Counted from the stretch's first letter, positions 26,515-36,682 are shown. The stretch is 64,000 bases of DNA from Rhizobium rosettiformans W3 (GCF_004912135.1 NZ_STGU01000004.1:62001-126000), one strand, 5' to 3'. The notes: a model not told the origin generated them from the letters alone. Translations and numbers: made by a program.

Positions 26515-27150
26515 ATGTCGCTCCTGTCATATCTCGACTATGCGGGGATCGCCCTGTTTGCCGCGACCGGCGCGCTGGCGGCCTCGCGCAAGCAGCTGGA
26601 CATGATCGGCTTTCTGTTCTTCGCCGTCGTCACGGGTCTCGGTGGCGGAACGGTCCGCGACATCGTTCTCGGAAGGGTGCCGGTTTTCTGGGTCCTGAAC
26701 CCGGATTACATCCTGGTCTGCTGCGCGATCGGCGTTCTCGTCTTCTTCACCGCCCATCTGGTCGAATCGCGCTATCGCCTGCTGATCTGGCTCGATGCGA
26801 TCGGCCTCTCCGCCTATTGTGTCATGGGGGCGGCCAAGGGGCTGGCCGCAACCGGCTCCCCGACGATCGCCATCGTCACCGGCACGTTGACCGCAAGCCT
26901 GGGCGGCGTCTTACGCGATCTTCTCGCCAATGAACCCTCGGTGCTGTTGCGCCCGGAAATCTACATCACGGCCTGCCTTGTCGGCGCTGCCGTCTTCACG
27001 GCGGCCAATGAATTTGGCGCGCCGCTCTATGCGGCCTCGGCCATCGGCGCTTTGGCAGCCTTTGTCATCCGCGGCGGCGCTCTGCATTTCGGCTGGACGT
27101 TCCCGACCTACAAGCACAAGCCAGGTCGGCATCCGGACGAAGTCATGTAA
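26515..27150 (+). CDS. TRIC-type cation channel family (UPF0126) membrane protein
   Basis: Protein of 211 residues with about seven hydrophobic helices arranged as two similar halves. Each half has the family glycine motif, GGGTVRDI near residue 43 and GGVLRDLL near residue 130. Bacterial members form trimeric monovalent-cation channels related to animal TRIC. The start at 26515 has GAGGGAAGAAG upstream. It is divergent from the secreted protein gene and convergent with irr (14-base gap). Confidence 0.88.
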   Translation: MSLLSYLDYAGIALFAATGALAASRKQLDMIGFLFFAVVTGLGGGTVRDIVLGRVPVFWVLNPDYILVCCAIGVLVFFTAHLVESRYRLLIWLDAIGLSAYCVMGAAKGLAATGSPTIAIVTGTLTASLGGVLRDLLANEPSVLLRPEIYITACLVGAAVFTAANEFGAPLYAASAIGALAAFVIRGGALHFGWTFPTYKHKPGRHPDEVM

Positions 27151-27164
27151 GGGAAGGTGGAGCC

Positions 27165-27614
27165 TCAGCCCTGCTTGGGGCGTAGACGGATCACCACATC
27201 GACATGGGCGATTTCCATGCCTTCCGGCGCGGGTGGCAGGTTGTCGATGCTGATATTGTTCACCGGAATGTCGAGCACCTTGTTCTCACCCTCAACGAAG
27301 AAGTGATGGTGGTCGGAGACATTGGTGTCGAAATAGGTCTTCGAGCTTTCAACCGCGAGAACGCGGATGAGGCCGGCTTCGGTGAACTGGTGCAGCGTGT
27401 TGTAGACGGTCGCGAGCGAAACCGGGAAATCGGCGGCCATCGCCTCTTCGTGCAGCTCTTCCACGGTCAGGTGGCGGTCACCCTTGGCGAACAGAAGGCC
27501 GGCCAGCGCAATGCGCTGCTTCGTCGGGCGAAGGCCCGAGCGGCGCAGTTTCAGTTCGATACCCGTTTGGCAGGTTGCCATCGTCAAAGACGCACTCCAG
27601 TCATTGCGTGTCAT
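27165..27614 (-). CDS. irr: Irr, Fur-family iron/heme-responsive regulator
   Basis: Protein of 149 residues, Fur superfamily. The winged helix (LRPTKQRIALAGLLF and PVSLATVYNTLHQF) and the SDHHHFF histidine triplet typical of rhizobial Irr are present. Irr controls heme synthesis and iron genes and is degraded or inactivated when heme is available. It is divergent from fabA-fabB, an arrangement conserved in Rhizobiaceae. A second ATG at 27581 is a possible start. No GCPWH-type heme motif is seen, which fits the Rhizobium rather than the Bradyrhizobium form. Confidence 0.9.
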   Translation of the reverse strand: MTRNDWSASLTMATCQTGIELKLRRSGLRPTKQRIALAGLLFAKGDRHLTVEELHEEAMAADFPVSLATVYNTLHQFTEAGLIRVLAVESSKTYFDTNVSDHHHFFVEGENKVLDIPVNNISIDNLPPAPEGMEIAHVDVVIRLRPKQG

Positions 27615-27690
27615 GCAGGCGCATCCACAAGTGTCGATATAACTGCAAAATCAGGCGGATTCAATAGTTGCGGTGGGCAGAAGCCCTCAG

Positions 27691-27713
27691 CCGCCTGCTG
27701 TTCGGCGGTTTTT
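27691..27713 (+). terminator. Terminator-like hairpin in the irr-fabA intergenic region
   Basis: CCGCC (27691-27695), an 8-base loop and GGCGG (27704-27708) are followed by TTTTT. It lies on the strand of fabA, 172 bases before its start, where no upstream gene on that strand needs it except distant read-through. It may act in a leader or end a small transcript. Confidence 0.45.
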
Positions 27714-27884
27714 GACGCCGCGGGTCTGGTGATGCTCTTTTCCTTCCTGTATGCGACGATGCTATGAGGATGAGGCCGATCAGGCCTCAGGGAACCGGCG
27801 GATCGCCTGTGGGGCTTCAATTTGCCACCGTCTTGCTCTATTGGGTCCCGGATAAGTGAAGCAGAGGGGGGAAGAAGAAGAACA

Positions 27885-28400
27885 ATGGTTACGAGACAAT
27901 CCAGCTACAATTACGACGAAATCCTCGCTTGCGGCCGCGGTGAACTCTTCGGCGAGGGCAATGCGCAGCTCCCCCTGCCGCCGATGCTGATGGTACACCG
28001 CATCACCGACATTTCCGAAACCGGCGGCGCCTTCGACAAGGGCTATATCCGCGCGGAATACGACGTTCGTCCCGATGACTGGTATTTCCCCTGCCATTTC
28101 CAGGGCAACCCCATCATGCCGGGCTGCCTCGGCCTCGACGGCATGTGGCAGTTGACCGGCTTCTTCCTCGGCTGGCTCGGCGAGCCGGGCCGCGGCATGG
28201 CGCTCTCCACGGGCGAAGTGAAGTTCAAGGGCATGGTGCGTCCCGAGACCAAGCTTCTCGAATATGGCATCGACTTCAAGCGCGTCATGCGCGGTCGCCT
28301 CGTACTTGGTACGGCAGACGGCTGGCTGAAGGCCGATGGCGAAACTATCTATCAGGCAACCGACCTGCGCGTCGGTCTGTCGAAGGACAAAACGGCCTGA
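27885..28400 (+). CDS. fabA: 3-hydroxyacyl-ACP dehydratase/isomerase FabA
   Basis: Protein of 171 residues, the standard FabA length. The catalytic pair is visible: His71 in [11 protein letters not shown] and Asp85 in LGLDGMWQL. FabA dehydrates 3-hydroxydecanoyl-ACP and isomerises the trans-2 product to cis-3, starting unsaturated fatty acid synthesis with FabB, encoded 44 bases downstream. The start at 27885 gives the family N-terminus; the longer frame is not conserved. Confidence 0.97.
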   Translation: MVTRQSSYNYDEILACGRGELFGEGNAQLPLPPMLMVHRITDISETGGAFDKGYIRAEYDVRPDDWYFPCHFQGNPIMPGCLGLDGMWQLTGFFLGWLGEPGRGMALSTGEVKFKGMVRPETKLLEYGIDFKRVMRGRLVLGTADGWLKADGETIYQATDLRVGLSKDKTA

Positions 28401-28444
28401 ACCGGCCCGGTCCGCACCTGAAGTTCATATAGAAGGTCTGAGAG

Positions 28445-29668
28445 ATGAGACGGGTTGTAGTAACAGGTCTTGGCATCGTGTCCTCCATCGGTGCCGATGC
28501 CGCCGAAGTCACGGCGTCGCTGCGCGATGCCAAGTCGGGCATCACCTTTTCTCCCGATTTCGCCGAACACGGCTTCAAGTGCCAGGTCTGGGGCAAGCCC
28601 AACCTGGACCCGACCGATCTGGTCGACCGCCGTGCCATGCGCTTCCTGTCCCAGGGTGGCGCTTGGAACCATGTGGCGATGAAGCAGGCGATCGCAGACG
28701 CTGGCCTCGAAGAAGGCGACTACCAGCAGAATGAGCGCGTCGGCATCATCATGGGCTCCGGTGGTCCGTCTACCCGTCAGATCGTCGAAGCCGCCGACAT
28801 CGTCCGCCAGAACAACAGCCCGAAGCGCATCGGCCCGTTTGCCGTGCCGAAGGCCATGTCGTCGACGGCCTCTGCCACGCTTGCCACCTGGTTCAAGCTG
28901 CACGGCGTCAACTACTCGATCTCGTCGGCCTGCTCGACCTCGGCGCATTGCATCGGCAATGCCTATGAGATGATCCAGTGGGGCAAGCAGGACATGGTCT
29001 TTGCCGGCGGCCACGAGGATCTCGACTGGTCGATGTCGAGCCTCTTCGATGCCATGGGCGCCATGTCGTCGAAATACAACGACACGCCCGCAACGGCCTC
29101 GCGCGCCTATGACGTGTCGCGTGACGGTTTCGTCATTGCCGGTGGTGCCGGCGTTCTGGTTCTGGAAGAGCTGGAGCATGCCAAGGCCCGCGGCGCAAAG
29201 ATCTATGCTGAAGTCGTCGGCTACGGCGCGACCTCCGACGGCTACGACATGGTGGCTCCCTCGGGCGAAGGTGCGATCCGCTGCATGCGCCAGGCTCTCT
29301 CCACCGTCACCGGCGAAGTCGACTACATCAACACCCACGGCACTTCGACGCCGGTGGGTGACTCGAAGGAAATCGGCGCGATCCGCGAAGTCTTCGGCGA
29401 CAAGATCCCCCACATCCAGTCGACCAAGTCGCTCACCGGCCACTCGCTCGGCGCGGCAGGCGTGCAGGAATCGATATACGGCCTGCTGATGATGCAGGAA
29501 AAGTTCATCGGCGAGAGCGCTCACATCACCGAGCTCGATCCGGAGTTCGAAGGCGTGCCGGTCGTGCGCAAGCGCATCGACAACGCCAAGATCGATACCG
29601 TGCTGTCCAATTCCTTCGGCTTCGGCGGCACCAACGCCACGCTCGTCTTCCAGCGCCACAACGGCTGA
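28445..29668 (+). CDS. fabB: 3-oxoacyl-ACP synthase I (FabB)
   Basis: Protein of 407 residues with the Cys-His-His catalytic triad: Cys163 in [10 protein letters not shown], His in [11 protein letters not shown] and His in [12 protein letters not shown]. It extends the cis-3-decenoyl-ACP made by FabA, which identifies it as FabB rather than FabF. It follows fabA in an operon. In many rhizobia fabI comes next; here the next gene on this strand is absent and the following hairpin belongs to the opposite strand. Confidence 0.96.
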   Translation: MRRVVVTGLGIVSSIGADAAEVTASLRDAKSGITFSPDFAEHGFKCQVWGKPNLDPTDLVDRRAMRFLSQGGAWNHVAMKQAIADAGLEEGDYQQNERVGIIMGSGGPSTRQIVEAADIVRQNNSPKRIGPFAVPKAMSSTASATLATWFKLHGVNYSISSACSTSAHCIGNAYEMIQWGKQDMVFAGGHEDLDWSMSSLFDAMGAMSSKYNDTPATASRAYDVSRDGFVIAGGAGVLVLEELEHAKARGAKIYAEVVGYGATSDGYDMVAPSGEGAIRCMRQALSTVTGEVDYINTHGTSTPVGDSKEIGAIREVFGDKIPHIQSTKSLTGHSLGAAGVQESIYGLLMMQEKFIGESAHITELDPEFEGVPVVRKRIDNAKIDTVLSNSFGFGGTNATLVFQRHNG

Positions 29669-29685
29669 TCGGCAGACGCTTGAAA

Positions 29686-29716
29686 CAAAAAAGCCTGGCG
29701 CGTCGCCGCGCCAGGC
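29686..29716 (-). terminator. Terminator of the small HTH gene, between it and fabB
   Basis: On the minus strand GCCTGGCGC, a 6-base loop and GCGCCAGGC are followed by TTTTTTGTTT. The T run is on the minus strand only, so it mainly ends the LuxR-type gene that stops at 29755. Confidence 0.82.
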
Positions 29717-29754
29717 ATTCATCCGAAGTGGTCCGCCAGCCGTGGGAGTACGGC

Positions 29755-30018
29755 TTACTTCGGTTGATGGGGGTCGGTGTGATCGATAACGCCGATCAGC
29801 ATGGCGAGGCTCACCGCATGCATCAGGTTGCTGGCTTCCAGCTTTTCCTGGGCACTCACAAGCGCCTGGTTCACCTCTTCGCGCGACAACACCAGAACAT
29901 TCGCTGCTTCTTCTGACCGCTTGCCTTCAGCGACGAGCTGGAGACAGCGGATTTCACGATCTGTAAGCGCGGAGAAACTCGGCTCTTGTCCGATTGCCCG
30001 CATGGTATCGGTTTTCAT
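29755..30018 (-). CDS. Small LuxR-type helix-turn-helix protein
   Basis: Protein of 87 residues made almost only of a GerE/LuxR DNA-binding domain: FSALTDREIRCLQLVAEGKRSEEAANVLVLSREEVNQAL. There is no sensor or receiver domain. The fixed Glu in the first helix and the spacing of the recognition helix are kept, although the usual T-x-x-V-K-x-H is changed to S-x-E-E-V-N-Q, so DNA binding may be altered. A strong terminator follows. It is monocistronic. Role unknown. Confidence 0.78.
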   Translation of the reverse strand: MKTDTMRAIGQEPSFSALTDREIRCLQLVAEGKRSEEAANVLVLSREEVNQALVSAQEKLEASNLMHAVSLAMLIGVIDHTDPHQPK

Positions 30019-30225
30019 GATGATCTTTGCCGCAAGGAGAAAAGCGTCATGGCCTCGCCATGTCGTCAGGCGGCGCTGATACCATTGAGGATATCGGAAG
30101 GTCGTTCACCGCGGGCGACAAAGTTTTATCCGCAGGCGCTAAAACAGCGGCAGCGACAACGTGCGGGGCGATTGGATAGGAGCATTAGGAACGATCATCC
30201 GCTCCCTGTCAACCTCACCAAAGTC

Positions 30226-31248
30226 TCAAGCCGATTTCCGCTCGCGCACCTCGGTCGGTGTCGAACCGAACCAGCGCGTCACGGATCGGGTGAAGGCGCT
30301 CGGGGCGGAATAGCCGAGCCGGTAGCAGATTTCGGAGATCGGCAGCTCGCTCTCGGTCAGGAGGTTAAAGCTCACCTCCTTGCGGATCCCGTCGCGCAAT
30401 TCGTTGAGGCTGGTCCCCTGAGCGGCCAACCGCCGCTGGAATGTCCGCTCGGACATGCCGAAATGCGGTGCGATGGCCGAGAGCGGAAACTCTTCGTCGG
30501 AGACATGCAGCAGCAGATACCGCCGCACCTGGTCCATGAAGTCGGCAGCCTTTTCCGGCAGCGCCGGCCGCAGACTGCGGCACTGCAGATCCATGAGTTC
30601 GAACAGCCGGCGGTCGCCCGTCGGGTTCTGTGCTTCGAGGAAGCCGCGTGGAAAATGGACCGAATTCATCCGCGCCCCAAACCGCAGCCGACGCGCCAAC
30701 AATTGCCGGAAGGGGTGGGGATTTCGCGGGGCGGGGCGCTCCAGTTCGATCTCGACCCCTTCCGCGCCTGCAAAGACCTTGGCCCGCTGCATGACCAGTC
30801 CGACGGACATATCGACATACTGGTCCCGCTTCACGATGACAGGCGCAAACGTCCAGGCGAGATGGGCACCGTTCTCGTCGAGTGTCAGCCGCGAATAGCT
30901 GGTATGGGTCGCATACTGGATGTGGTCGTCGAGGAAGCGCACGAAGTCGAGGCCGGTCGGCGCGGCCATCAGGCCATAGCCGAAGGGGCCGGTCGATCCT
31001 GCCTCGTATCTTGGCACGCTGGTAAGTGCAAAGGCTTCATCGTCGGCCAGCAGCGCGCAGGCCTCCAGAAGCCGGCACAGGCGGTCCAGACTGATCCGGG
31101 CGGTCAGGCTCTGGAAAACGTCGGGATTGATCTCCAGCGCCTTGCAGATGGGTTTTATGTCGATGCCATAGGATTGGGCATGCTCGACCACCGCCGAGGC
31201 GAGGCCGGCCACGGTGGTCAATTCATCGGTGAGATTCCGAGGAGGCAT
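30226..31248 (-). CDS. AraC-family transcriptional regulator
   Basis: Protein of 340 residues. The N-terminal ~230 residues fit the arabinose-binding-like domain of the OruR/ArgR-type AraC group, and the C-terminal 100 carry the double helix-turn-helix (AIAPHFGMSERTFQRRLAAQG and ISEICYRLGYSAPSAFTRSVTRWFG). The start at 31248 is chosen over a TTG further upstream; no strong ribosome site is visible for either. No obvious target operon lies next to it, so the inducer and regulon are unknown. Confidence 0.85.
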   Translation of the reverse strand: MPPRNLTDELTTVAGLASAVVEHAQSYGIDIKPICKALEINPDVFQSLTARISLDRLCRLLEACALLADDEAFALTSVPRYEAGSTGPFGYGLMAAPTGLDFVRFLDDHIQYATHTSYSRLTLDENGAHLAWTFAPVIVKRDQYVDMSVGLVMQRAKVFAGAEGVEIELERPAPRNPHPFRQLLARRLRFGARMNSVHFPRGFLEAQNPTGDRRLFELMDLQCRSLRPALPEKAADFMDQVRRYLLLHVSDEEFPLSAIAPHFGMSERTFQRRLAAQGTSLNELRDGIRKEVSFNLLTESELPISEICYRLGYSAPSAFTRSVTRWFGSTPTEVRERKSA

Positions 31249-31362
31249 GAGACCGCTGGCGCCAGAAGTGAAGCTGATGGCGTCAGATGCTAAGTCAATG
31301 GCGTCCCAGAGTCGAGGCCGCAATAAGGCAAGCCTCGGCCTCGCCGTTCACGATCGCGCGCG

Positions 31363-32379
31363 TCAGCGCTTGGCCCAAAGCACCTTGAAGCGGGCATTGC
31401 GGCAGACTTCGCCATGCTGCTTGAAATGCTGTGCGAGCACCGGCTCGTAGGGCAGGCCGCGGTTTGCGACCATCAACAGATCGCCACCACCACGCAAGGA
31501 TTCGGCCGCCGCCTTGATCATGGCAGCGCCGATGGACGGTTCTGCAGCATGTCCCTCGTGGAACGGCGGGTTCATGATGACGAGATCGTATTTTTCCTTC
31601 GGTGGCTCGGTGGTGAGATCCTGCCAGAAGAAACGCGCCGTCAGGTCGGGGCAGTTCTTCGCGAGGTTGCGCTTGGCGTGCTCCAGCGCCTCGTGGCTCG
31701 CTTCGAACAGGTCGATGCGGTTGGTGCGCGGCGCAGCCTCGGCCAGCATGACCGAGAGATAGCCCCAGCCTGCGCCGAAATCCGCGGCATTGCCGTCGAA
31801 ATTCGTCGGCAACCGGCTGGCGAGCAGCTCGGAACCCTCGTCGGCATGGGCGTGAGAGAAGAGGCCGGAGCGCGTTTCAAAGCGACCGTCGACCATCACG
31901 GGCTTCGCTGCCAGCACCGAAAGCAGCGAAGCGACCTCCGAAGGCACGGTGAACCAGACGGCGACACCGTGGTATTTCGGCGTGGATTGAGGCTCGAGAC
32001 CAAGGCGATCGAGCTGCTTGCGCACGGAAACGATCCCGTCTTCCTTCGCGCCGGCGATTAAGACGATCCCGCCTGCCTTCACGCGCTGAAGCGCCTCGGC
32101 AACGCGATCCTCGTTGACCCCCTTGTGCTTGCCGCACAGGATCAGCGCGCCGTCATACCCATCGCCGTCCACCGTTGGAACCGGCTGCAGATGGCTTGCC
32201 TCGAGACGCCGGAATTCCGGGCGGAAATCCTGCACCACGGTGAGCTCGGCGGCAAAGCCCTCGGGTTTCGCAAAGCCGGCTTCCGCACCGAGGAAGAGAT
32301 AGCGGCTTCCGGTTTCCGGCAGGGCGACAGCTTCCGTCACGAAGGGGTGGAACAGGGTCTTCAGGGTCTCGCGGCTCAT
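31363..32379 (-). CDS. RsmC-like class I SAM methyltransferase (rRNA guanine-N2 type)
   Basis: Protein of 338 residues with a degenerate N-terminal Rossmann domain and a C-terminal MTS methyltransferase domain, as in RsmC. The SAM loop is DFGAGWGYLS and the N2-guanine methylation motif is NPPFHEG. It probably methylates G1207-type guanine in 16S rRNA. The start at 32379 matches the family N-terminus. It lies 75 bases downstream of pnp on the same strand beyond a strong terminator. Confidence 0.84.
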   Translation of the reverse strand: MSRETLKTLFHPFVTEAVALPETGSRYLFLGAEAGFAKPEGFAAELTVVQDFRPEFRRLEASHLQPVPTVDGDGYDGALILCGKHKGVNEDRVAEALQRVKAGGIVLIAGAKEDGIVSVRKQLDRLGLEPQSTPKYHGVAVWFTVPSEVASLLSVLAAKPVMVDGRFETRSGLFSHAHADEGSELLASRLPTNFDGNAADFGAGWGYLSVMLAEAAPRTNRIDLFEASHEALEHAKRNLAKNCPDLTARFFWQDLTTEPPKEKYDLVIMNPPFHEGHAAEPSIGAAMIKAAAESLRGGGDLLMVANRGLPYEPVLAQHFKQHGEVCRNARFKVLWAKR

Positions 32380-32403
32380 GGCTCGGTCTTCTCTCTCGGC
32401 GAA

Positions 32404-32432
32404 CAAAAAAGGCGCGGGAATTCTCCCGCGCC
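32404..32432 (-). terminator. Rho-independent terminator of pnp
   Basis: On the minus strand GGCGCGGGA, a 4-base loop and TCCCGCGCC are followed by TTTTTTGTT. It lies 23 bases after the pnp stop and closes the rimP-to-pnp cluster. Confidence 0.9.
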
Positions 32433-32454
32433 TCGGATCGGGTACGACGACCGC

Positions 32455-34599
32455 TTATTCAGCGGCTTCGCCGTCTTCCTTCTTCTTCTCGGCAACGATT
32501 TCCTGGCCGGTGGTCTGGTCGACGACCTTCATCGACAGGCGAACCTTGCCGCGCTCGTCGAAGCCCATCAGCTTGACCCAGACCTTGTCGCCTTCCTTGA
32601 CGACGTCGGAGGTCTTGGCAACGCGCTCGGAAGCGAGCTGCGAGATGTGCACGAGGCCGTCACGCGAACCGAAGAAGTTGACGAAGGCGCCGAAGTCGGC
32701 GGTCTTCACAACGGTCCCTTCGTAGATCACGCCGACTTCCGGCTCAGCCACGATCGAGTGGATCCACTTGCGGGCCGCTTCGATTTCCTTGCCGGAGGAC
32801 GAGGCGATCTTCACGGTGCCGTCGTCTTCGATGTTGATCTTGGCGCCGGTCTTTTCGACGATTTCGCGGATGACCTTGCCGCCCGAACCGATGACTTCAC
32901 GGATCTTGTCGACCGGGATGTTCATCACTTCGATGCGCGGAGCAAATTCGCCAAGCTGGCCACGGCTTTCCGAAAGGGCGTTCGCCATTTCGCCGAGGAT
33001 GTGCTTGCGGCCGCCCTGGGCCTGGGCAAGCGCGACCTTCATGATCTCTTCGGTGATACCGGCGATCTTGATGTCCATCTGCAGCGAGGTGATGCCGTCG
33101 GCAGTACCCGCGACCTTGAAGTCCATGTCGCCGAGGTGGTCTTCGTCACCGAGGATGTCGGAGAGAACGGCATAACGTTCGCCTTCCAGGATCAGGCCCA
33201 TGGCGATACCGGCAACCGGCTTGGCCAGCGGAACGCCGGCGTCCATCAGAGCGAGCGAGGTGCCGCAAACGGTGGCCATCGAGGACGAGCCGTTCGACTC
33301 GGTGATCTCGGAGACAACGCGCAGCGTGTAGGGGAACTGTTCAGCCGACGGCAGCATCGGACGGATGGCGCGCCAGGCGAGCTTGCCGTGACCGATTTCG
33401 CGACGGCCCGGAGAACCCATGCGACCCGTTTCACCGACCGAGTAGGGCGGGAAGTTATAGTGCAGCAGGAAGCGTTCCTTGTACATGCCGGTCAGGCTGT
33501 CGACATACTGCTCGTCTTCGCCGGTGCCGAGCGTGGCGACAACGATCGCCTGGGTCTCGCCGCGGGTGAAGAGGGCCGAACCGTGCGTGCGCGGCAGGAT
33601 TCCGACTTCCGATACGATCGGGCGAACCGTCGACAGGTCACGACCGTCGATGCGGCTCTTGGTGTCGAGGATGTTCCAGCGAACGATCTTGGCCTGCAGG
33701 TGCTTGAAGACGGCACCAACGACTTCGTTCGTGTACTTCGGCTCTTCGCCTTCCGGGAAGAAGTGTGCCTTCACCTTGGCCTTGACGGCGTCGACTGCGG
33801 CGTAACGATCGGCCTTCTGGGTGATCTTGTAAGCTGCGCGCAGTTCGGTTTCGGCGATCGAGAGCATTTCGGCTTCGAGAGCGGAATGATCTTCCGGTTC
33901 GAATTCGCGCGGCTCCTTGGCAGCCACTTCGGCGAGCTTGATGATCGCGTCGATGACAGGCTGGAAGCCCTTGTGGCCGAACATGACGGCGCCGAGCATG
34001 ATGTCTTCGTTGAGTTCCTTGGCTTCGGACTCAACCATCAGAACGGCGTCCTGCGTGCCGGCAACGACGAGGTCGAGAACCGACTCGTCCATCTCGTCGA
34101 GATGCGGGTTCAGCACGTATTCGCCGTTGATGTAGCCGACGCGGGCGCCACCGACCGGGCCCATGAACGGAACACCAGAAAGCGTGAGCGCGGCCGAGGT
34201 GGCAACCATCGACAGGATATCGGGGTTGTTCTCGAGGTCATGCTGAATGACGGTGACGACGACCTGAGTGTCGTTCTTGTAGCCTTCCGGGAAGAGCGGG
34301 CGGATCGGACGGTCGATCAGGCGCGAAACCAGCGTTTCGTTTTCCGACGGACGGCCTTCGCGCTTGAAATAGCCACCCGGGATCTTGCCGGCGGCATAGG
34401 TCTTTTCCTGGTAGTTGACGGTGAGCGGGAAGAAGTCTTGACCCGGCTTCGGCGCCTTGGCCGAAACGACGGTGGCGAGAACCACGGTCTCACCATAGGT
34501 CGCGAGAACGGCACCATCTGCCTGGCGGGCGATCTTGCCGGTTTCCAGCTTCAGCGGGCGGCCTGCCCACTCGATTTCGACGCTGTGCGTGTCAAACAT
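32455..34599 (-). CDS. pnp: Polynucleotide phosphorylase
   Basis: Protein of 714 residues with two RNase PH domains, a linking helical domain, then KH (residues ~555-615, with [15 protein letters not shown]) and S1 (residues ~620-690, [19 protein letters not shown]). It degrades RNA 3'-5' using phosphate and can add tails. The residues [21 protein letters not shown] and [10 protein letters not shown] fit the family. It follows rpsO, as in most proteobacteria, and codon bias is high. The unusually long leader has stem-loops that may support PNPase autoregulation. Confidence 0.98.
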   Translation of the reverse strand: MFDTHSVEIEWAGRPLKLETGKIARQADGAVLATYGETVVLATVVSAKAPKPGQDFFPLTVNYQEKTYAAGKIPGGYFKREGRPSENETLVSRLIDRPIRPLFPEGYKNDTQVVVTVIQHDLENNPDILSMVATSAALTLSGVPFMGPVGGARVGYINGEYVLNPHLDEMDESVLDLVVAGTQDAVLMVESEAKELNEDIMLGAVMFGHKGFQPVIDAIIKLAEVAAKEPREFEPEDHSALEAEMLSIAETELRAAYKITQKADRYAAVDAVKAKVKAHFFPEGEEPKYTNEVVGAVFKHLQAKIVRWNILDTKSRIDGRDLSTVRPIVSEVGILPRTHGSALFTRGETQAIVVATLGTGEDEQYVDSLTGMYKERFLLHYNFPPYSVGETGRMGSPGRREIGHGKLAWRAIRPMLPSAEQFPYTLRVVSEITESNGSSSMATVCGTSLALMDAGVPLAKPVAGIAMGLILEGERYAVLSDILGDEDHLGDMDFKVAGTADGITSLQMDIKIAGITEEIMKVALAQAQGGRKHILGEMANALSESRGQLGEFAPRIEVMNIPVDKIREVIGSGGKVIREIVEKTGAKINIEDDGTVKIASSSGKEIEAARKWIHSIVAEPEVGVIYEGTVVKTADFGAFVNFFGSRDGLVHISQLASERVAKTSDVVKEGDKVWVKLMGFDERGKVRLSMKVVDQTTGQEIVAEKKKEDGEAAE

Positions 34600-34913
34600 A
34601 TCTTGTCCTTCATATGCGGACGTTCCTCCTGCCGATGAGGCAGGGTCGGTCGGTCTGCAATGTGCTGACGCATCACGGGCAAGACAGTGGGAGGCTTCTG
34701 GTGCGGCGCCTGCCGCAATTGCATCCTCAAGGATGCGGAAGCGTCCAACAATCCTGCCCCATGACAGGTCATCGGTTGTCGTCGACAGATCCGGCCCATC
34801 CGGCCTGTCGTTCGTCCCGGGCGAATATCGCGCGGAACCGGTCGCGGGTCTTCATGCCTGACCCGGAAAGGCAACCGGCGGACCTTCGTCGAGGAAGGTC
34901 CGCCGGGAAGTCC
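34600..34913 (-). other. pnp leader / rpsO-pnp intergenic region
   Basis: About 310 bases without a gene. It holds a perfect 12-base stem-loop just after rpsO (34875-34906), a GCATCC-N4-GGATGC hairpin (34721-34736) and a longer imperfect stem around 34775-34820 (GACAG..CCGG and CCGG.CTGTC). In E. coli PNPase represses its own mRNA via an RNase III-cut leader stem; a similar use here is inferred. Confidence 0.5.
34875..34906 (-). terminator. Stem-loop after rpsO
   Basis: CCGGCGGACCTT (34875-34886), an 8-base loop and AAGGTCCGCCGG (34895-34906) form a perfect 12-base stem that begins 8 bases past the rpsO stop. The T tract on the minus strand is weak (TTGCCTTTCC), so it may be a partial terminator or an mRNA-processing site between rpsO and pnp. 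Confidence 0.6.
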
Positions 34914-35183
34914 TTAGCGGCGGATGCCGAGGCTGGCGATCAGCTTCGTGTAACGGCCTTCGTCCTTCTTCTTCAGGTAGTCGAGAAGCGAACGGCGGCT
35001 CGAAACCATGGTCAGAAGGCCACGACGCGAGTGGTTGTCCTTCTTGTGACCCTTGAAGTGTTCGGTCAGGTTGTTGATCCGCTCGGTGAGGATAGCAACC
35101 TGGACTTCCGGCGAACCGGTGTCGCCTTCGGCAGTTGCGTATTCCTTGATGAGGGCAGCCTTGCGCTCTGCAGTGATCGACAT
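34914..35183 (-). CDS. rpsO: 30S ribosomal protein S15
   Basis: Protein of 89 residues, the standard S15 length, with the conserved [17 protein letters not shown] and [20 protein letters not shown] segments that contact 16S rRNA. It is an early-binding protein of the 30S platform. The start at 35183 has AGGATTT-type spacing upstream (AAAGGATTTCCG) and gives the family N-terminus MSITAERK. It lies between truB and pnp, the normal order. Confidence 0.98.
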   Translation of the reverse strand: MSITAERKAALIKEYATAEGDTGSPEVQVAILTERINNLTEHFKGHKKDNHSRRGLLTMVSSRRSLLDYLKKKDEGRYTKLIASLGIRR

Positions 35184-35333
35184 CGGAAATCCTTTCTGGA
35201 TAACGGGAAACAAAAGACGCCAAACGCCGGGATGTCGTCCAGCATTGGCCGTGAATGCGGGCACCCGAAGGGCCAGCTGCCGCCGCCTATACTCTATTCC
35301 CTGAAGAAAGGAAAGAGTAGGCGGCGGGATGGG

Positions 35334-36263
35334 TCAGGCGAAGACGCGGCGCGGATGAAATTCGCCGCCGGCGATCTCGCCGATGGCAATCAGCTTGCCG
35401 CCGGCAAGCGCCACGGCTTCCGGTTCGGCGACCGGTGCATCGCGCCCACGCAGGATGATCGGATTGCCCATCCGCAGGCGATGCGCCTGGTCGTCGGTGA
35501 TCCTGAGCTGCGGCAGGGAAGACAGCGCCTCGGCCGTGTCGACCAGGAAGGCGTCGAGCGCCTCGAGCCGCGCATCCCGGTCTTCGATCGCCTCGAGGGC
35601 GACGAGCTCGGCGAGCGGCACCATCATTTCCTCGGCGAAGGGGGCCACGAAGGTGCGGCGGAGCGACGAGATATGGCCATAGCAGCCCAGCTCGCGGCCG
35701 AAGTCCCGCGCCAGCGAGCGCACATAGGTGCCCTTGCCGCATTCCACTTCGAAATGCGCCTTGTCCGCTTCGCAATTGAGCAGCGTCAGGCGGTGAATTT
35801 CGACTTCGCGCGAGGGGATTTCAACCGTCTCGCCGTCACGGGCAAGGTCGTAGGCCCGTTCGCCGGCAATCTTGATCGCCGAGAACTGCGGCGGGATCTG
35901 GCTGATGATACCGGTGTAATTCGGCAAAAGCGCGCGGATCGCCTCTTCGCTCGGGCGCTTGTCCGAGCTCTGCGTGACCTCGCCTTCCAGATCGTCCGTC
36001 GAACGCTCCTCGCCCCAGGTCACCGTGAATTCGTAGATCTTGCGACCGTCCATGACGTAAGGGACGGTCTTTGTCGCATCGCCGAGCGCGATCGGCAGCA
36101 TGCCGGAGGCGAGCGGATCGAGCGTGCCGGCATGGCCGGCCTTCTGGGCATTGAACAGCCACTTGATCTTGCCGACGGCTTCGGTCGAACCGAAATCGAC
36201 CGGCTTGTCGAGGATCAGCCAGCCCGAGATCGGGCGGCCCTTCGGCTTGCGGGGTTTGGACAT
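35334..36263 (-). CDS. truB: tRNA pseudouridine-55 synthase TruB
   Basis: Protein of 309 residues. The catalytic Asp is in [16 protein letters not shown] near residue 47. It makes pseudouridine 55 in the T loop of tRNAs. The N-terminal [25 protein letters not shown] is typical of rhizobial TruB, and a C-terminal PUA-like part ([17 protein letters not shown]) is present. It lies 14 bases after rbfA in the same operon. Confidence 0.97.
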   Translation of the reverse strand: MSKPRKPKGRPISGWLILDKPVDFGSTEAVGKIKWLFNAQKAGHAGTLDPLASGMLPIALGDATKTVPYVMDGRKIYEFTVTWGEERSTDDLEGEVTQSSDKRPSEEAIRALLPNYTGIISQIPPQFSAIKIAGERAYDLARDGETVEIPSREVEIHRLTLLNCEADKAHFEVECGKGTYVRSLARDFGRELGCYGHISSLRRTFVAPFAEEMMVPLAELVALEAIEDRDARLEALDAFLVDTAEALSSLPQLRITDDQAHRLRMGNPIILRGRDAPVAEPEAVALAGGKLIAIGEIAGGEFHPRRVFA

Positions 36264-36277
36264 CTGGGATCTTTTCT

Positions 36278-36682
36278 TCAGTCTTGATCGTCATCGGAGC
36301 CGAGGTCGCGCTGGACCTCCGGCGAGCGCAGCAGCGCATCGATCTTCTGGTAGTTGTCGAAGCTCGTATCGTCGCGGAAACGCACTTCCGGCATATATTT
36401 CATCTGGCGCAGCTGATTGCCCAGCCGTCCGCGGATGAACTTGGCGTTCTTGTTCAGCGCGGCGATCACGCTGTCATGGTCCTTGACGCCGAGCGGCGTC
36501 ACATAGGCGGTCGCGATCTTCAGGTCCGGCGACATGCGGACTTCGGAGATCGAAATCACCGTCTTTTCGATCAGGTCGTCGCGGACTTCGCCGCGCTGCA
36601 GGACCTGAGTGATGGCGGCGCGCACCTGCTCGCCGACGCGCAGCATGCGCTGCGAAGGTGCCGATGAGGTTGCTTTGGTCAT
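36278..36682 (-). CDS. rbfA: 30S ribosome-binding factor A
   Basis: Protein of 134 residues with the single KH-like fold of RbfA ([14 protein letters not shown] near the N-terminus and [19 protein letters not shown]). It helps mature the 16S rRNA end and cold-adapted 30S assembly. It follows infB by 158 bases, a gap that holds a stem-loop at 36790-36808, and precedes truB closely. Confidence 0.96.
   Translation of the reverse strand: MTKATSSAPSQRMLRVGEQVRAAITQVLQRGEVRDDLIEKTVISISEVRMSPDLKIATAYVTPLGVKDHDSVIAALNKNAKFIRGRLGNQLRQMKYMPEVRFRDDTSFDNYQKIDALLRSPEVQRDLGSDDDQD

Noticed and set aside
29686-29716. Hairpin after fabB as the fabB terminator
   Set aside because: The T run is on the minus strand and the plus strand has ATTCATCC after the stem, so it serves the opposite gene.
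30190-30225. EcfG general stress promoter (GGAAC-N16/17-GTT) near GGAACGATC
   Set aside because: The -10 part reads GTC at a 15-base spacing; does not fit.
32125-34638. Long plus-strand open frame (837 aa) opposite pnp, and similar ones opposite rpsA and infB
   Set aside because: Composition rich in Asp, Val, Arg and Gly matches the reverse frame of highly biased genes; the sense genes are certain.
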